Source: Streptomyces sp. C10-9-1
GTDB taxonomy: Bacteria; Actinomycetota; Actinomycetes; Streptomycetales; Streptomycetaceae
Direction: 5' to 3'
Length of the DNA stretch: 64,000 nucleotides
Assembly (NCBI RefSeq): GCF_024497955.1
Contig: NZ_JANHKP010000012.1
Location: 1-64,000 of the forward strand
In this document: piece by piece, positions 19,701 through 28,566 of the stretch
How the letters are laid out: each line of letters starts with the position of its first letter
Position numbering within the stretch: the first letter of the stretch is position 1
The notes under the pieces: generated by a model
Databases searched by the model: none
What the model was told of the DNA's origin: nothing
The model's input: the letters and a program-made list of their open reading frames with translations, nothing else
Translations under genes and position numbers: made by a program

Positions 19701-20576
19701 ATGGACGGCGAGACCACTCCGGGCGGGACCGCGCCCGGTGAGGAGATCACCGGAGCGCGGGACGCGTCCTCGCGCCACCCGAGCCGCAAGACCGTGCTGC
19801 GCGCGGCGGCGGCCGCCGCGGTCGCGGCACCGCTGGCCTTCATGGGCGTGCCCGCGCTCGCCCGCACCGCGGCCGCCGACGGCACCGCGCCCGAGGCGAC
19901 CCCCGCCTGCGACGACGGCGACGACCCGACGCCGCCGCAGATGGAGGGCCCCTACTTCAAGCCCAACTCCCCGCGCCGCACCTCGCTGCTGGAGCCCGGC
20001 ACCCCGGGGACCCGCCTGACGGTGTCGGGCTACGTCTTCGGTCTCGGGTGCCGGCCGATCAGCGGGGTGCTGCTGGACTTCTGGCAGGCGGACGTCAACG
20101 GCGCCTACGACAACACCGGCTTCCGCTTCCGCGGCCACCAGTACACCGACGCCCAGGGCATGTTCCGCCTCACCACCATCGTCCCGGGCCTCTACCCGGG
20201 GCGGACCCGGCACATCCACGTGAAGGCGCAGGCCCCCGGGCGCCCGGTGCTGACGACCCAGCTCTACTTCCCCGGCGAGCCGCGCAACAACACCGACTCC
20301 CTCTACGACCCGCGCCTGCTGATGACCGTCCGGGACGCGGGCGGCAGCAGGGAGGCGGCGTTCGACTTCGTGCTCGACGTCCCCCAGGGGCCGGGCCCCA
20401 CGCCGACCGGAAGCCCCACCACCCAGCCGCCCGGCGGTACCTGGGCGGCCGGCACCACCTACGCGGCGGGCGACCGGGTGACCTACGGCGGCGCGGCCTA
20501 CGTGTGCCTCCAGGGGCACCTGGCCCAGCCGGGCTGGGAGCCGCCGGCGGTGCCCGCGCTGTGGCGGGTCGCCTGA
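19701..20576 (+). CDS. Secreted intradiol dioxygenase with C-terminal carbohydrate-binding module
   Basis: A 291-residue exported non-haem Fe(III) enzyme predicted to cleave catechol-type rings between the hydroxyls. Residues 24-58 (SRHPSRK then an Ala-rich hydrophobic run) form a Tat- or Sec-like signal. The dioxygenase domain spans about 78-228. Its iron ligands are Tyr136 (ADVNGAY), Tyr165 (LYPG), His171 and His173 (RHIHV). A Pro/Thr linker (229-247) leads to a 44-residue CBM5/12-like module with Trp248, the TYAAGDRVTYGG segment and a Trp-rich end. The same architecture is known from a secreted lignin-associated Streptomyces dioxygenase. The upstream AraC gene is its likely regulator. Confidence 0.88.
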   Translation: MDGETTPGGTAPGEEITGARDASSRHPSRKTVLRAAAAAAVAAPLAFMGVPALARTAAADGTAPEATPACDDGDDPTPPQMEGPYFKPNSPRRTSLLEPGTPGTRLTVSGYVFGLGCRPISGVLLDFWQADVNGAYDNTGFRFRGHQYTDAQGMFRLTTIVPGLYPGRTRHIHVKAQAPGRPVLTTQLYFPGEPRNNTDSLYDPRLLMTVRDAGGSREAAFDFVLDVPQGPGPTPTGSPTTQPPGGTWAAGTTYAAGDRVTYGGAAYVCLQGHLAQPGWEPPAVPALWRVA

Positions 20577-20606
20577 CCGCCCCCGGGGTCCGCCCCGGCT
20601 GAGGAC

Positions 20607-20645
20607 CCGGTCCCGGGCGCGCCCTCGGCGCCTCCCCGGGACCGG
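20607..20645 (+). terminator. Terminator of the dioxygenase gene
   Basis: CCGGTCCCGGG (20607-20617) and CCCGGGACCGG (20635-20645) form an 11-bp stem 31 bases after the stop codon. Confidence 0.65.
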
Positions 20646-20765
20646 ACGGTCCGCGCGGCCGCGCCCTCCGGGTGCGGCCGCCTCCCGGGCGGCACGGCAC
20701 GCGCCGGCGCCGTGCCGCCCAGGGTGCCTCCGCGGCGTGGCAGGTGCAGCCCCCCGGAGGCGCCT

Positions 20766-20804
20766 GTGGCCCCGGTACCCCTGAGCCGGGGGTGCCGGGG
20801 CCAC
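20766..20804. terminator. Hairpin between convergent genes
   Basis: 16-base arms at 20766-20781 and 20789-20804 pair with a single G-T wobble. The hairpin sits between the plus-strand dioxygenase and the minus-strand fumarylacetoacetase and may stop transcription from either side. Confidence 0.6.
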
Positions 20805-20822
20805 GTCGTTGGTGCGGGGGAG

Positions 20823-20852
20823 CCGCCCGCGGGGCCGTGGCCCCGCGGGCGG
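20823..20852 (-). terminator. Terminator of the fumarylacetoacetase gene
   Basis: Perfect 14-bp arms at 20823-20836 and 20839-20852, 13 bases beyond the stop of the minus-strand gene. Confidence 0.65.
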
Positions 20853-20864
20853 ACAGGCAGGCGC

Positions 20865-22094
20865 CTAGGAGGCGGAGGGGACGATCCGCCCGGTGACCTC
20901 GCCGAGGCCGACCCGGACGCCGTCCGGGCCCGGGGCCCAGGCGGTCATCGTCACCACGTCGCCGTCCTCCAGGAAGGTCCGCTTCCCCTCGGCCAGTTCC
21001 AGGGTGTCCCGGCCGTTCCAGGTCAGTTCCAGCAGCGAGCCGCGCTGGTCCTTCTCGGGGCCGCTGACGGTGCCGGAGGCGTACACGTCCCCGGTGCGCA
21101 GGGAGGCGCCGTTGACCGTCATGTGGGCGAGCTGCTGCGCGGCGGTCCAGTACATGGACGCGAACGGCGGCTCGGCCACCACCGTGCCGTTGATCGCCAC
21201 GGCCATGCGCAGGTCGAAGCCGCCGGGCCGCTCCTCCGCGGAGTCGTCCAGGTACGGCAGCAGGGGCACGTCCCGGGCGGGCGGCGCGGTGCGGGCGTCC
21301 TCCAGGGCCTCCAGCGGCGTGACCCAGGGGGAGACCGAGGTGGCGAAGGACTTGCCCAGGAAGGGGCCGAGCGGCACGTACTCCCAGGCCTGGAGGTCGC
21401 GCGCCGACCAGTCGTTCAGCAGGAACAGGCCGAAGACGTGGTCCTCGAAGCGCTCCAGGGGGACCGGGGAGCCGAGTTCCGAGGGGGTGCCGACGAGGAA
21501 GCCGACCTCCGCCTCGATGTCCAGCTTCACCGACGGCCCGAACACCGGGGCCGGGTCGGAGGGGGCCTTGCGCTGCCCGGAGGGGCGCACCACGTCGGTC
21601 CCGGAGACGACCAGGGTCCCCGCGCGTCCGTGGTAACCGATGGGCAGGTGCTTCCAGTTGGGCGTCAGCGGCTCGCCGTCGGGGCGGAAGATGCGGCCGA
21701 CGTTGGTGGCGTGGTGCTCGCTCGCGTAGAAGTCGACGTAGTCGGCCACCTCGTAGGGCAGGTGCATGGTGACGTCACCGAGCCGGTGCAGCAGCGGTTC
21801 GACCGCCGACCGGTGCGCGGGCACGGTGACCCAGGCGGTCAGCGCCCGGCGGACGTCCCGCCAGGTGCTGCGCCCGGCGGCCAGCAGCGGGCCCAGGTGG
21901 GGCTGGTCGAGCAGTCCGGCGTACGGGGAGCCGAGCGCCCGGGCCGCCGCCCCGGCGTCGAGCACATGGTTGCCGATCCGCACGCCGAGCCTGCGGCGTT
22001 CGGGCTCGTCGGCAGTGGTGAAGACGCCGTACGGGAGGTTGTGCGGGCCGAAGGGGTCGCCGTCGGCCAGTTCGAGCGGGCTCTGCTCGGACAT
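20865..22094 (-). CDS. fahA: Fumarylacetoacetase
   Basis: A 409-residue hydrolase for the last step of tyrosine catabolism, cleaving fumarylacetoacetate to fumarate and acetoacetate. The N-terminal SH3-like domain is followed by the catalytic fold. Visible landmarks are DFYASEHHATN with the metal-site Asp and catalytic His, PIGYHGR, the metal-binding glutamates in DIEAEVGF, and LLNDWSARDLQAWEY. The length matches bacterial FAH. The ATG at 22094 begins the usual MSEQSPLELADGD-type N terminus. Other tyrosine genes (hmgA, hpd) are not in the window. Two dyads in the upstream 180 bp may be operators. Confidence 0.95.
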   Translation of the reverse strand: MSEQSPLELADGDPFGPHNLPYGVFTTADEPERRRLGVRIGNHVLDAGAAARALGSPYAGLLDQPHLGPLLAAGRSTWRDVRRALTAWVTVPAHRSAVEPLLHRLGDVTMHLPYEVADYVDFYASEHHATNVGRIFRPDGEPLTPNWKHLPIGYHGRAGTLVVSGTDVVRPSGQRKAPSDPAPVFGPSVKLDIEAEVGFLVGTPSELGSPVPLERFEDHVFGLFLLNDWSARDLQAWEYVPLGPFLGKSFATSVSPWVTPLEALEDARTAPPARDVPLLPYLDDSAEERPGGFDLRMAVAINGTVVAEPPFASMYWTAAQQLAHMTVNGASLRTGDVYASGTVSGPEKDQRGSLLELTWNGRDTLELAEGKRTFLEDGDVVTMTAWAPGPDGVRVGLGEVTGRIVPSAS

Positions 22095-22176
22095 CGGTGC
22101 CTGCCTCGCTTTCCACGGGTGTGGACCACACGTTACGTCCACGGCACGGGCGGGCGGGAGCGTCCGGGGTGACCAT

Positions 22177-22204
22177 TCTCCGGAGAGTTGTGTCCGATTA
22201 TCGG
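22177..22204. promoter_or_regulatory. Dyads upstream of fahA
   Basis: TCTCCGGAGA (22177-22186) is a perfect 10-bp palindrome and CCGAT-T-ATCGG (22194-22204) a second dyad. Both lie 80-110 bp upstream of the fahA start and downstream of the CocE-like gene. Probable operator or promoter elements; the regulator is unknown. Confidence 0.35.
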
Positions 22205-22275
22205 AATCGGCGGGGCGGTCCGTGGTCCCGGGGTGCGGGCTCCGGACGTCCACCGGGGCGGCGGACGCGGCCGGT

Positions 22276-24339
22276 TCAGCCCGGCGGCCGGGGGAGCGGG
22301 TACGGGCCCCGGGGCAGGCGGTCCTCCCAGGTCCGGTGGAAGACCGCCTCGCGACCGTCCAGGCACACCAGCTCGGCGGAGGCGGCGAGGTGGTCCGCGC
22401 CGTCGCACCGCAGCTCCGAGCGGACCTCCACCCGTACGTCCCAGGCCGCCTCGGGGCGGTGCAGCCGGATCGTGCGGACCGAGCGGGCGCGGGCGGAGAG
22501 CGGGTCGGAGTCCTCGACGGTGTAGCTCTCGCGGGCCTCCTCGGTGTACTCCAGCCCGTCCGGGTGCACATGGGGCCGGCCGCGGTGGGGCACCGCCTCC
22601 ACGGTCCAGGTCCCGGCGGGCACGTCACGGGTGACCAGCAGCCGGGAGGGCGGAGGATCGAGCGTCCCCGGTACGGAGACCAGCGGCGGCGCCGCGTGCT
22701 CCGGCTCCGCCGTGGGGGCGCCCGGGAGCGTGGCGTCCCCGCCGTCCGCCTGCGGGGCCTCGTGCACCGGGAGCACCAGGGCGGAGCCGGCCGGGTCGAG
22801 CACCAGGTCCACCGGGCCGGGCGCGGGCCACAGCCACGGCCAGTACGCGCCGGAGACGGCGAGGCGGACGCGGTGGCCGGGCGCGAAGCGGTGGGCCGCC
22901 GGGGTCAGGCCGACGGTCACCCCGCCGGGTCCGGCCGTCCCGCCGTCCCCGCCCGCCTCGTGCGGTCCGTTCGCCCCGCCGTCCCCGCCCGCCTCGCCGT
23001 CCCCGCCCGGCCCCGCCGCGGGCAGCCGCAGCGCACCCCGGGCGACCAGCACCGAGGTCCCGTCGGGGGCGACGTCGCACAGCCGGGCGACCACCGGGGC
23101 ACCCGGCGCGCTGCTGGTCAGCCGCAGGACCGCCCGCGGCCGCCCCAGCACCACCACCGGTTCCGCCCCCACCGGGAACTCGAAGCAGACCGAGCGTGCG
23201 TCCTCCTCCCGCTGGTCCGGCGGCAGGTCCCCGGCATGCCCCACCGGGCGGTGGCGCCCGGCGTCCACCCCGGTGTGGAGCGGGGAGGCCACCGCCACCG
23301 GCACCCCGCCGAGTGCCCGGCGCACCTCGGCCACCCGCGGGGACGGCCACCGCTCCGACGCCGCCCACCCGGCGCCCTCCGGCCCGGAGCCCCCGAGCCG
23401 CCAGCGGAGCAGCGGACCGGCCGGGACCCCCGTGTCGCGGCCGCGCAGCCAGTGGTCCCACCAGCGCAGCGTCTCCTGGAGGAAGCCCACCGCCTCCGCC
23501 GGGTCCTCGGCCCGGTCCGGGTACTGGTGCTGCCAGGCTCCCAGCAGCCCCCGGACCCGGTCCGGGGGAAGCCCCTCGACCAGGCGCAGCACCGTGGCGC
23601 TGCCGGGGCCGTGCAGCGAGCCGACGGCCAGCACCGCGGCCGTCACGGGGGAGCCGCCCGTGTCCGTGCCGTCCGTGTCCGCGCGCCCGGCGCCGGGCGC
23701 GGCCCGCCACCGCGGACGGAGCGCCTCCAGTCGGGTCTCCCACAGCGCGCGCCAGTCCCCCTCGCAGTGCCGGGGGTCCGGCGGCCGGGCGGCGTGCGCG
23801 AGCGCTTCGGAGACGTCGGCGAGGAGGCCCTGGGCGGCGCCCGCGCCCCCCAGCGCCTCCTCACCGGGAGCACCGGGAGCACCCGGGGCGCCGGGAGCGC
23901 CGGACGGGCAGACCGCGACCACCGCCCGCAGGGGAGCCGGGGCCGGTGCGGCGATCCGCAGGGCGGTGGCGGCGGCGGAGCCGAGACCGATCATGCCCAC
24001 CCGTCCGGTGCACCAGGGCCGGGCGGCCAGCCATCCCACCACCGCCCTTCCGTCCGCCACCTCGCCCGCCCCGCCCCCGGGGACCCCGCCGCCGGAGCCG
24101 TGGCCGCGCGCGTCGACGCGGACGCAGGCGTAGCCGTGCCCGGCGTACCAGGGGTGGCGCTCGCCGTCGCGCACCGCGGAGGCGTCCGTCAGCCGGTCCG
24201 GCGCGTACTCCAGCACCGCGGGCACCGGCCCTGCGGCCACCGGCCGCCAGATCCGCGCGTGGAGGGCGATGCCGTCCGGCAGCGGGACGCGGGCGTCCTC
24301 GACCAGCACCTCGTGGGGGAAGTCGGTGCGGATGCGCAT
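22276..24339 (-). CDS. CocE/NonD-like hydrolase family protein, possibly inactive
   Basis: A 687-residue protein with the alpha/beta-hydrolase plus C-terminal jelly-roll layout of CocE/NonD and X-Pro dipeptidyl-peptidase (S15) proteins. The oxyanion and strand landmarks are present (ARIWRP, VRVDARGHG at 74-81, CTGRVGMIG). The nucleophile elbow, normally GxSxG, reads G118-L-G-S121-A, so the Ser position is Gly and a Ser sits one residue later. The usual GWYD segment with the acid reads SLHG. A His survives in AWQHQ. Low-complexity Gly/Asp/Ala stretches interrupt the C-terminal half. It may be a pseudoenzyme or have a shifted nucleophile. Confidence 0.72.
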   Translation of the reverse strand: MRIRTDFPHEVLVEDARVPLPDGIALHARIWRPVAAGPVPAVLEYAPDRLTDASAVRDGERHPWYAGHGYACVRVDARGHGSGGGVPGGGAGEVADGRAVVGWLAARPWCTGRVGMIGLGSAAATALRIAAPAPAPLRAVVAVCPSGAPGAPGAPGAPGEEALGGAGAAQGLLADVSEALAHAARPPDPRHCEGDWRALWETRLEALRPRWRAAPGAGRADTDGTDTGGSPVTAAVLAVGSLHGPGSATVLRLVEGLPPDRVRGLLGAWQHQYPDRAEDPAEAVGFLQETLRWWDHWLRGRDTGVPAGPLLRWRLGGSGPEGAGWAASERWPSPRVAEVRRALGGVPVAVASPLHTGVDAGRHRPVGHAGDLPPDQREEDARSVCFEFPVGAEPVVVLGRPRAVLRLTSSAPGAPVVARLCDVAPDGTSVLVARGALRLPAAGPGGDGEAGGDGGANGPHEAGGDGGTAGPGGVTVGLTPAAHRFAPGHRVRLAVSGAYWPWLWPAPGPVDLVLDPAGSALVLPVHEAPQADGGDATLPGAPTAEPEHAAPPLVSVPGTLDPPPSRLLVTRDVPAGTWTVEAVPHRGRPHVHPDGLEYTEEARESYTVEDSDPLSARARSVRTIRLHRPEAAWDVRVEVRSELRCDGADHLAASAELVCLDGREAVFHRTWEDRLPRGPYPLPRPPG

Positions 24340-24589
24340 GGCGGCTCCGGCTGCACGGCCCCGGCGGGCCCGCGGGCGGGCGCGGGTCCCTCAGGGACGA
24401 TCGGCGGGACCGGGTCCGGCCCCGGGGGGAGGCGGGCGCCGCGAGGGCGTGTCGCCCCTGATCACGAACATACCGGCGGCCGCGGGAAGGCGCTCACGGT
24501 GATCGAAAGGCGACCGGATACGCTGACTTGAGTGAACCCAGTGACACCTCGACGATTCGTGTGATCGTCAGCAGACAGGAGACCCCCTC

Positions 24590-25600
24590 GTGACCGTCGT
24601 CGGGCCGTTCGGGCTGAGCGTGCGGGACCAGGCTCTTGAAGCCGATGTCCAGACCGGACTGTCGGCTGTGGAGGCGGGCCTGCTCGATGCCACCAAGAGC
24701 GAGGTTCCGTTCATCACGGAGGCCGCCCAGCACCTCGTCCACGCGGGCGGGAAGCGCTTCCGGCCGCTGCTGGTGATGCTGGCCGCGCAGTTCGGCGACC
24801 CGCACGCCCCGGGCGTGGTGCCGTCCGCCGTCGTCGTGGAGCTCACCCACCTCGCCACGCTGTACCACGACGACGTCATGGACGAGGCGGACGTGCGCCG
24901 CGGCGTGCCCAGCGCCAACAACCGCTGGGACAACTCGGTCGCCGTGCTCACCGGGGACTTCCTCTTCGCCCGCGCCTCCCACGTCCTGGCGGACCTCGGC
25001 CCCGAGGCCGTACGGATCCAGGCGGAGGCCTTCGAGCGCCTGGTCACCGGCCAGATCCTGGAGACGGCCGGCCCCCGGGACGGCCGCGACCCGGTCGAGC
25101 ACTACCTCGACGTCCTCGCGGGCAAGACCGGCTCGCTGATCGCCGTCTCCTGCCGCTTCGGGGCGCTGATGGCCGGGGCCGACGAGCGCGTCGTGGACGT
25201 CCTCACCCAGTACGGGGAGCGGCTGGGAGTCGCCTTCCAGCTCGCCGACGACGTCCTCGACATCGCCTCCGACTCCCACGAGTCCGGCAAGACGCCCGGC
25301 ACCGACCTGCGCGAGGGCATCCCCACGCTGCCGGTCCTCCTGCTGCGCGCCGCCGCCGAGGCCCACGGCCGCCCCGAGGACCTGGAGCTCGTCGCCCTGC
25401 TCGACTCCGACCTCGCCGACGACGCCCGCCACGCGGAGGCGCTGCGGCTGCTGCGCGCCCACCCGGCACTGGAGCAGGCCCGCAGGGACACCGTGCGCTA
25501 CGCCCAGGAGGCACGCGCCCTGCTCGCCCCGCTGCCGGACGGCTACCCGAAGGCGGCGCTGGAAGAGCTCTGCGACGCGGTGGTGCACCGCGCGGGGTGA
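24590..25600 (+). CDS. Polyprenyl diphosphate synthase (menaquinone side chain)
   Basis: A 336-residue trans-prenyltransferase that condenses isopentenyl diphosphate into a long all-trans chain. Both Asp-rich Mg-binding motifs are present: DDVMD at 94-98 and DDVLD at 220-224, with the GGKRFRP substrate motif at 53-59 and KT at 179-180. Small residues before the first motif fit a long-chain (C35-C45) product. Streptomyces needs such an enzyme for menaquinone-9, so this is the likely quinone tail synthase for the nearby complexes; the exact chain length is inference. The GTG at 24590 follows AGGAG by 8 bases. Confidence 0.92.
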   Translation: MTVVGPFGLSVRDQALEADVQTGLSAVEAGLLDATKSEVPFITEAAQHLVHAGGKRFRPLLVMLAAQFGDPHAPGVVPSAVVVELTHLATLYHDDVMDEADVRRGVPSANNRWDNSVAVLTGDFLFARASHVLADLGPEAVRIQAEAFERLVTGQILETAGPRDGRDPVEHYLDVLAGKTGSLIAVSCRFGALMAGADERVVDVLTQYGERLGVAFQLADDVLDIASDSHESGKTPGTDLREGIPTLPVLLLRAAAEAHGRPEDLELVALLDSDLADDARHAEALRLLRAHPALEQARRDTVRYAQEARALLAPLPDGYPKAALEELCDAVVHRAG

Positions 25601-25815
25601 CCCCGCCCCCGGCACGCGCCCCGGCACACCCGCTGGGGCCGCTCCACTCCCCGTCCCGCCTCGGGGTGACCCCTACGGCCCCGGGCGCGGCGGAGCCCCG
25701 GGTGTCATCCCTGAGGGGTACGCGGTTCCAGCCCGCGGGCTGATGCCTGAGGGGCCGTCGGTTTGGTCGGATGGACACCATCACCGCTGAACCGACCACG
25801 GAGGTAGGGGACACC

Positions 25816-27048
25816 ATGGCACCGAACGACAGCGCACACTCCGCCGACCGGGAGCAGGAGCCCGCCGCGGGACGCCGCAAGGCCGCCCGCTACGCGGTCC
25901 CCATGGCGGTGGCCGCGGTGGCGGCGGGCACCATCGGGCTCGTCCCCGCACTGGCCGCCTCCGGCGACCCCGAGCTGCCGGAGATCACGGCGCGGCAGCT
26001 CATCGAGAAGATCGCCGCCTCGGACACCCAGCAGCTCTCCGGCACCGTCAAGATCAGCACCGACCTCGGGCTGCCCGCCCTGGACGGGCTGGCGGGCGCG
26101 GTCGCCGGGGGCGCGGACTCCTCCGCCGACCCGCAGTCCCGGCTGACCGAGCTGGCCACCGGCACCCACACGCTGCGGGTCGCCGCCGACGGCCCGGACC
26201 GCCAGCGGCTCACCGTCGTCGACGGCTCCGACGAGTACAGCCTCATCCACGACGGGGACGAGCTGTGGGCCTACGACAGCGCCTCCAACGAGGTCTTCCA
26301 CGCGAAGGACCCCGAGGCTAGCGGCCCCGGAGCCGAGCGGGACGGGGCCCCGCTCGCGGCGCCCCTGACCCCGAAGGAGCTGACGGACCGCCTGCTGGAG
26401 CTGTCCGGCGACACCACCTCCTACGAGGTGGACGGCACCGCGAGGATCGCCGGGCGGGACGCCTACCGGCTGGTCGTGCGGCCCGAGCAGAAGGGGTCGA
26501 CGGTCGGGGCGGTCACCATCGCGGTCGACGCGCGCACCGGGACCCCGCTGAAGGCCACCCTCACCTCCAGCGAGGGGGGCAAGGCCGTCGTGGACGTGGG
26601 CTTCACCCGGGTCGACTTCGCCAAGCCCGCCGCGTCCACCTTCTCCTTCACCCCGCCGAAGGGCGCCAGGGTCACCGAGGCCGACGAGGCGGCGGCACGG
26701 GAGGCGGCGGAGGAGGCCGGGTCCCCGGTCGGCGAGCTGCTGCCCGGCGAGGGCGCGGAGGACGTCGGCGCCGTGGACGTCATCGGCGAGGGCTGGACCG
26801 CCGTGGCCGTGCTCGAAGGCCCCTCGGGCGGTGCCGGGCACGAGAAGACGCCCTCCGCGGCGGACGGGCTCCCGGGCGGGGCCGGGGCCTTCCTGGACTC
26901 CCTCGGGGACAAGGTCAGCGGCAAGTTCGGCACCGGCACGGTCTTCTCGACCCGCCTGGTCAACGCGCTGCTCACGGACGACGGGACGGTCTACGTCGGC
27001 GCCGTCACCAAGGACGCCCTGGTCCGCGCGGCCGACCAGGCGCGCTAG
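25816..27048 (+). CDS. LolA-like exported lipoprotein-carrier family protein
   Basis: A 410-residue envelope protein. A single hydrophobic segment (about residues 27-47) after a basic stretch should act as an uncleaved anchor or signal. The rest has the beta-rich LolA/RseB-like pattern: short strands around SLIHDGDELWAYDS, the threaded YRLVVRPE segment and VTIAVDARTGTPLKATL. An acidic Glu/Ala region follows near residues 280-310. Actinobacteria lack the Lol pathway, so the role is probably in lipid or lipoprotein handling or envelope signalling. ATG at 25816 is preferred over one at 25771 because GGAGGT lies 10 bases upstream. Confidence 0.78.
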   Translation: MAPNDSAHSADREQEPAAGRRKAARYAVPMAVAAVAAGTIGLVPALAASGDPELPEITARQLIEKIAASDTQQLSGTVKISTDLGLPALDGLAGAVAGGADSSADPQSRLTELATGTHTLRVAADGPDRQRLTVVDGSDEYSLIHDGDELWAYDSASNEVFHAKDPEASGPGAERDGAPLAAPLTPKELTDRLLELSGDTTSYEVDGTARIAGRDAYRLVVRPEQKGSTVGAVTIAVDARTGTPLKATLTSSEGGKAVVDVGFTRVDFAKPAASTFSFTPPKGARVTEADEAAAREAAEEAGSPVGELLPGEGAEDVGAVDVIGEGWTAVAVLEGPSGGAGHEKTPSAADGLPGGAGAFLDSLGDKVSGKFGTGTVFSTRLVNALLTDDGTVYVGAVTKDALVRAADQAR

Positions 27049-27125
27049 GCACTCCCCGGGGCGGGACCGGAACCGGGGCCGGTGCGCCGCCGGTCCCGGG
27101 CACCGGCCCCCGGAGCCCCGGAGGC

Positions 27126-27173
27126 ACGCCCGCGCCCCGCCGTACCGATCCGGGTACGGCGGGGCGCGGGCGT
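27126..27173. terminator. Long bidirectional terminator
   Basis: Perfect 21-bp arms at 27126-27146 and 27153-27173 with a 6-base loop, placed between the convergent LolA-like and M28 peptidase genes. Confidence 0.82.
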
Positions 27174-27252
27174 CGTGCGCCGGAGCGGGGATCCCGGAGG
27201 CAGGCAGGGCCCGGGCGGGACCCGCGGCGGCGCGTCGGCCGCCGCCGGTCCG

Positions 27253-28566
27253 TCAGAAGGTGAGCTTCCAGGAGTCGATGTAGCCCGTGTCCCACCGGGC
27301 CACGTCCTGGACCCGCAGCTTCCACGCGCCGTTGGCCGCCTCGGAGGAGGCGTTCACCGTGTACGTGGCGATCACGTTGTCGGCGGAGTCGCTGCCGCTG
27401 GAGTTCTTCAGCCGGTACGTGCTGCCGTCGGGCGCGACGAGGTCGATCACCAGGTCACCGCGGTAGGTGTGCTTGATGTCCACACCGACCTTGAGAGCCG
27501 AGGGGGCGTTGCCGCTGCGTCCGGAGACGTTCACGGTCGAGGTCACGGCCGAGCCGTAGTCCGGGATGGACACGTCCGCGGTGTTCTCGTAGACGTCGCC
27601 GTCCGGCGGGACGGTCGTCCCCGAGGACAGGGTCCACAGCGCGTGGGCCAGGGCGTCGCTGTTGCGGTCCAGCGCGGTGTCGTTGATGTTCGCCGTGGTG
27701 TCGCAGGACGAGTGGTAGCACCGGTCGAAGGACTGCCCGGCGGTGCCGCCCCACTTCTGCGCCTGGGCGCTGGTCTTGGTGCGCCCGGCGCCGGTGAACA
27801 GGCCGCCCACCGGTATGCCGACGTTCTTGAACGAGGCGTGGTCGGAGCGGCCGTCGCCCTCGGTCTCGATCTCCGTCGGCACCCCTATCCCGGCGAAGTA
27901 GTCCTTGAAGGTCTGCTCCAGCAGCGTGTCGTCGTCGTAGACGAAGTACCCGGCGTTCGGCGAGCCGACCATGTCGAGGTTCAGATAGCCCGCGATCCTC
28001 GAACGCTCGGTGGAGGAGAGGCTGCTGACGTAGTACCGGGAGCCGACGAGGCCGAGCTCCTCGGCGCCCCACCAGCCGAAGCGCAGGTGCTTGTCGGGCC
28101 GGAGCTCGGCGCGGGACACGGCGAGTGCCGCCTCCAGGACGGCCGCGGAGCCCGAGCCGTTGTCGTTGATGCCGGCTCCGGAGCTGACCGAGTCGAGGTG
28201 GGCGCCGGTCATCAGCGTCTGGGTGGTGTCGCCGCCCGGCCAGTCGGCGATCAGGTTGTAGCCGGTGCTGCCGCCGTAGCTGAACTGCTGGATCGTGGTG
28301 GTGTACCCGGCGGCGTCCAGCTTCGCCTTCACGTAGTCGAGGGACGCCCGGTAGCCGGATCTGCCGTGGGCGCGGTTGCCGCCGTTGGCGGAGGCTATGG
28401 ACTGGAACTGGTCGAGGTGGGCCTTGACGTTGGCCACGGGGATGTCGGGTGCGGCCGCCGCGGAGGGCGCGCTCTGCGCGGCCTGCGCCGGTGCGCCAGC
28501 GGCGAGCAGCCCGGCGAGGGCGAGCGTTGCCGTGGCGAGGGTGCGCCCGGGAACGGAGAGTTTCAT
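27253..28566 (-). CDS. Secreted M28 aminopeptidase with P-domain
   Basis: A 437-residue zinc aminopeptidase of the S. griseus aminopeptidase type. The signal peptide ends near AQA at residue 29. The M28 domain (45-310) shows the di-zinc ligands His123, Asp135, Glu170, Asp198 and His285, with Glu169 as general base. Residues 325-437 form a proprotein-convertase P-domain, ending in the typical DTGYIDSWKL motif. It removes N-terminal, mainly hydrophobic, residues from peptides outside the cell. The ATG at 28566 has GGAG at good spacing. Monocistronic, with a shared terminator downstream. Confidence 0.94.
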   Translation of the reverse strand: MKLSVPGRTLATATLALAGLLAAGAPAQAAQSAPSAAAAPDIPVANVKAHLDQFQSIASANGGNRAHGRSGYRASLDYVKAKLDAAGYTTTIQQFSYGGSTGYNLIADWPGGDTTQTLMTGAHLDSVSSGAGINDNGSGSAAVLEAALAVSRAELRPDKHLRFGWWGAEELGLVGSRYYVSSLSSTERSRIAGYLNLDMVGSPNAGYFVYDDDTLLEQTFKDYFAGIGVPTEIETEGDGRSDHASFKNVGIPVGGLFTGAGRTKTSAQAQKWGGTAGQSFDRCYHSSCDTTANINDTALDRNSDALAHALWTLSSGTTVPPDGDVYENTADVSIPDYGSAVTSTVNVSGRSGNAPSALKVGVDIKHTYRGDLVIDLVAPDGSTYRLKNSSGSDSADNVIATYTVNASSEAANGAWKLRVQDVARWDTGYIDSWKLTF

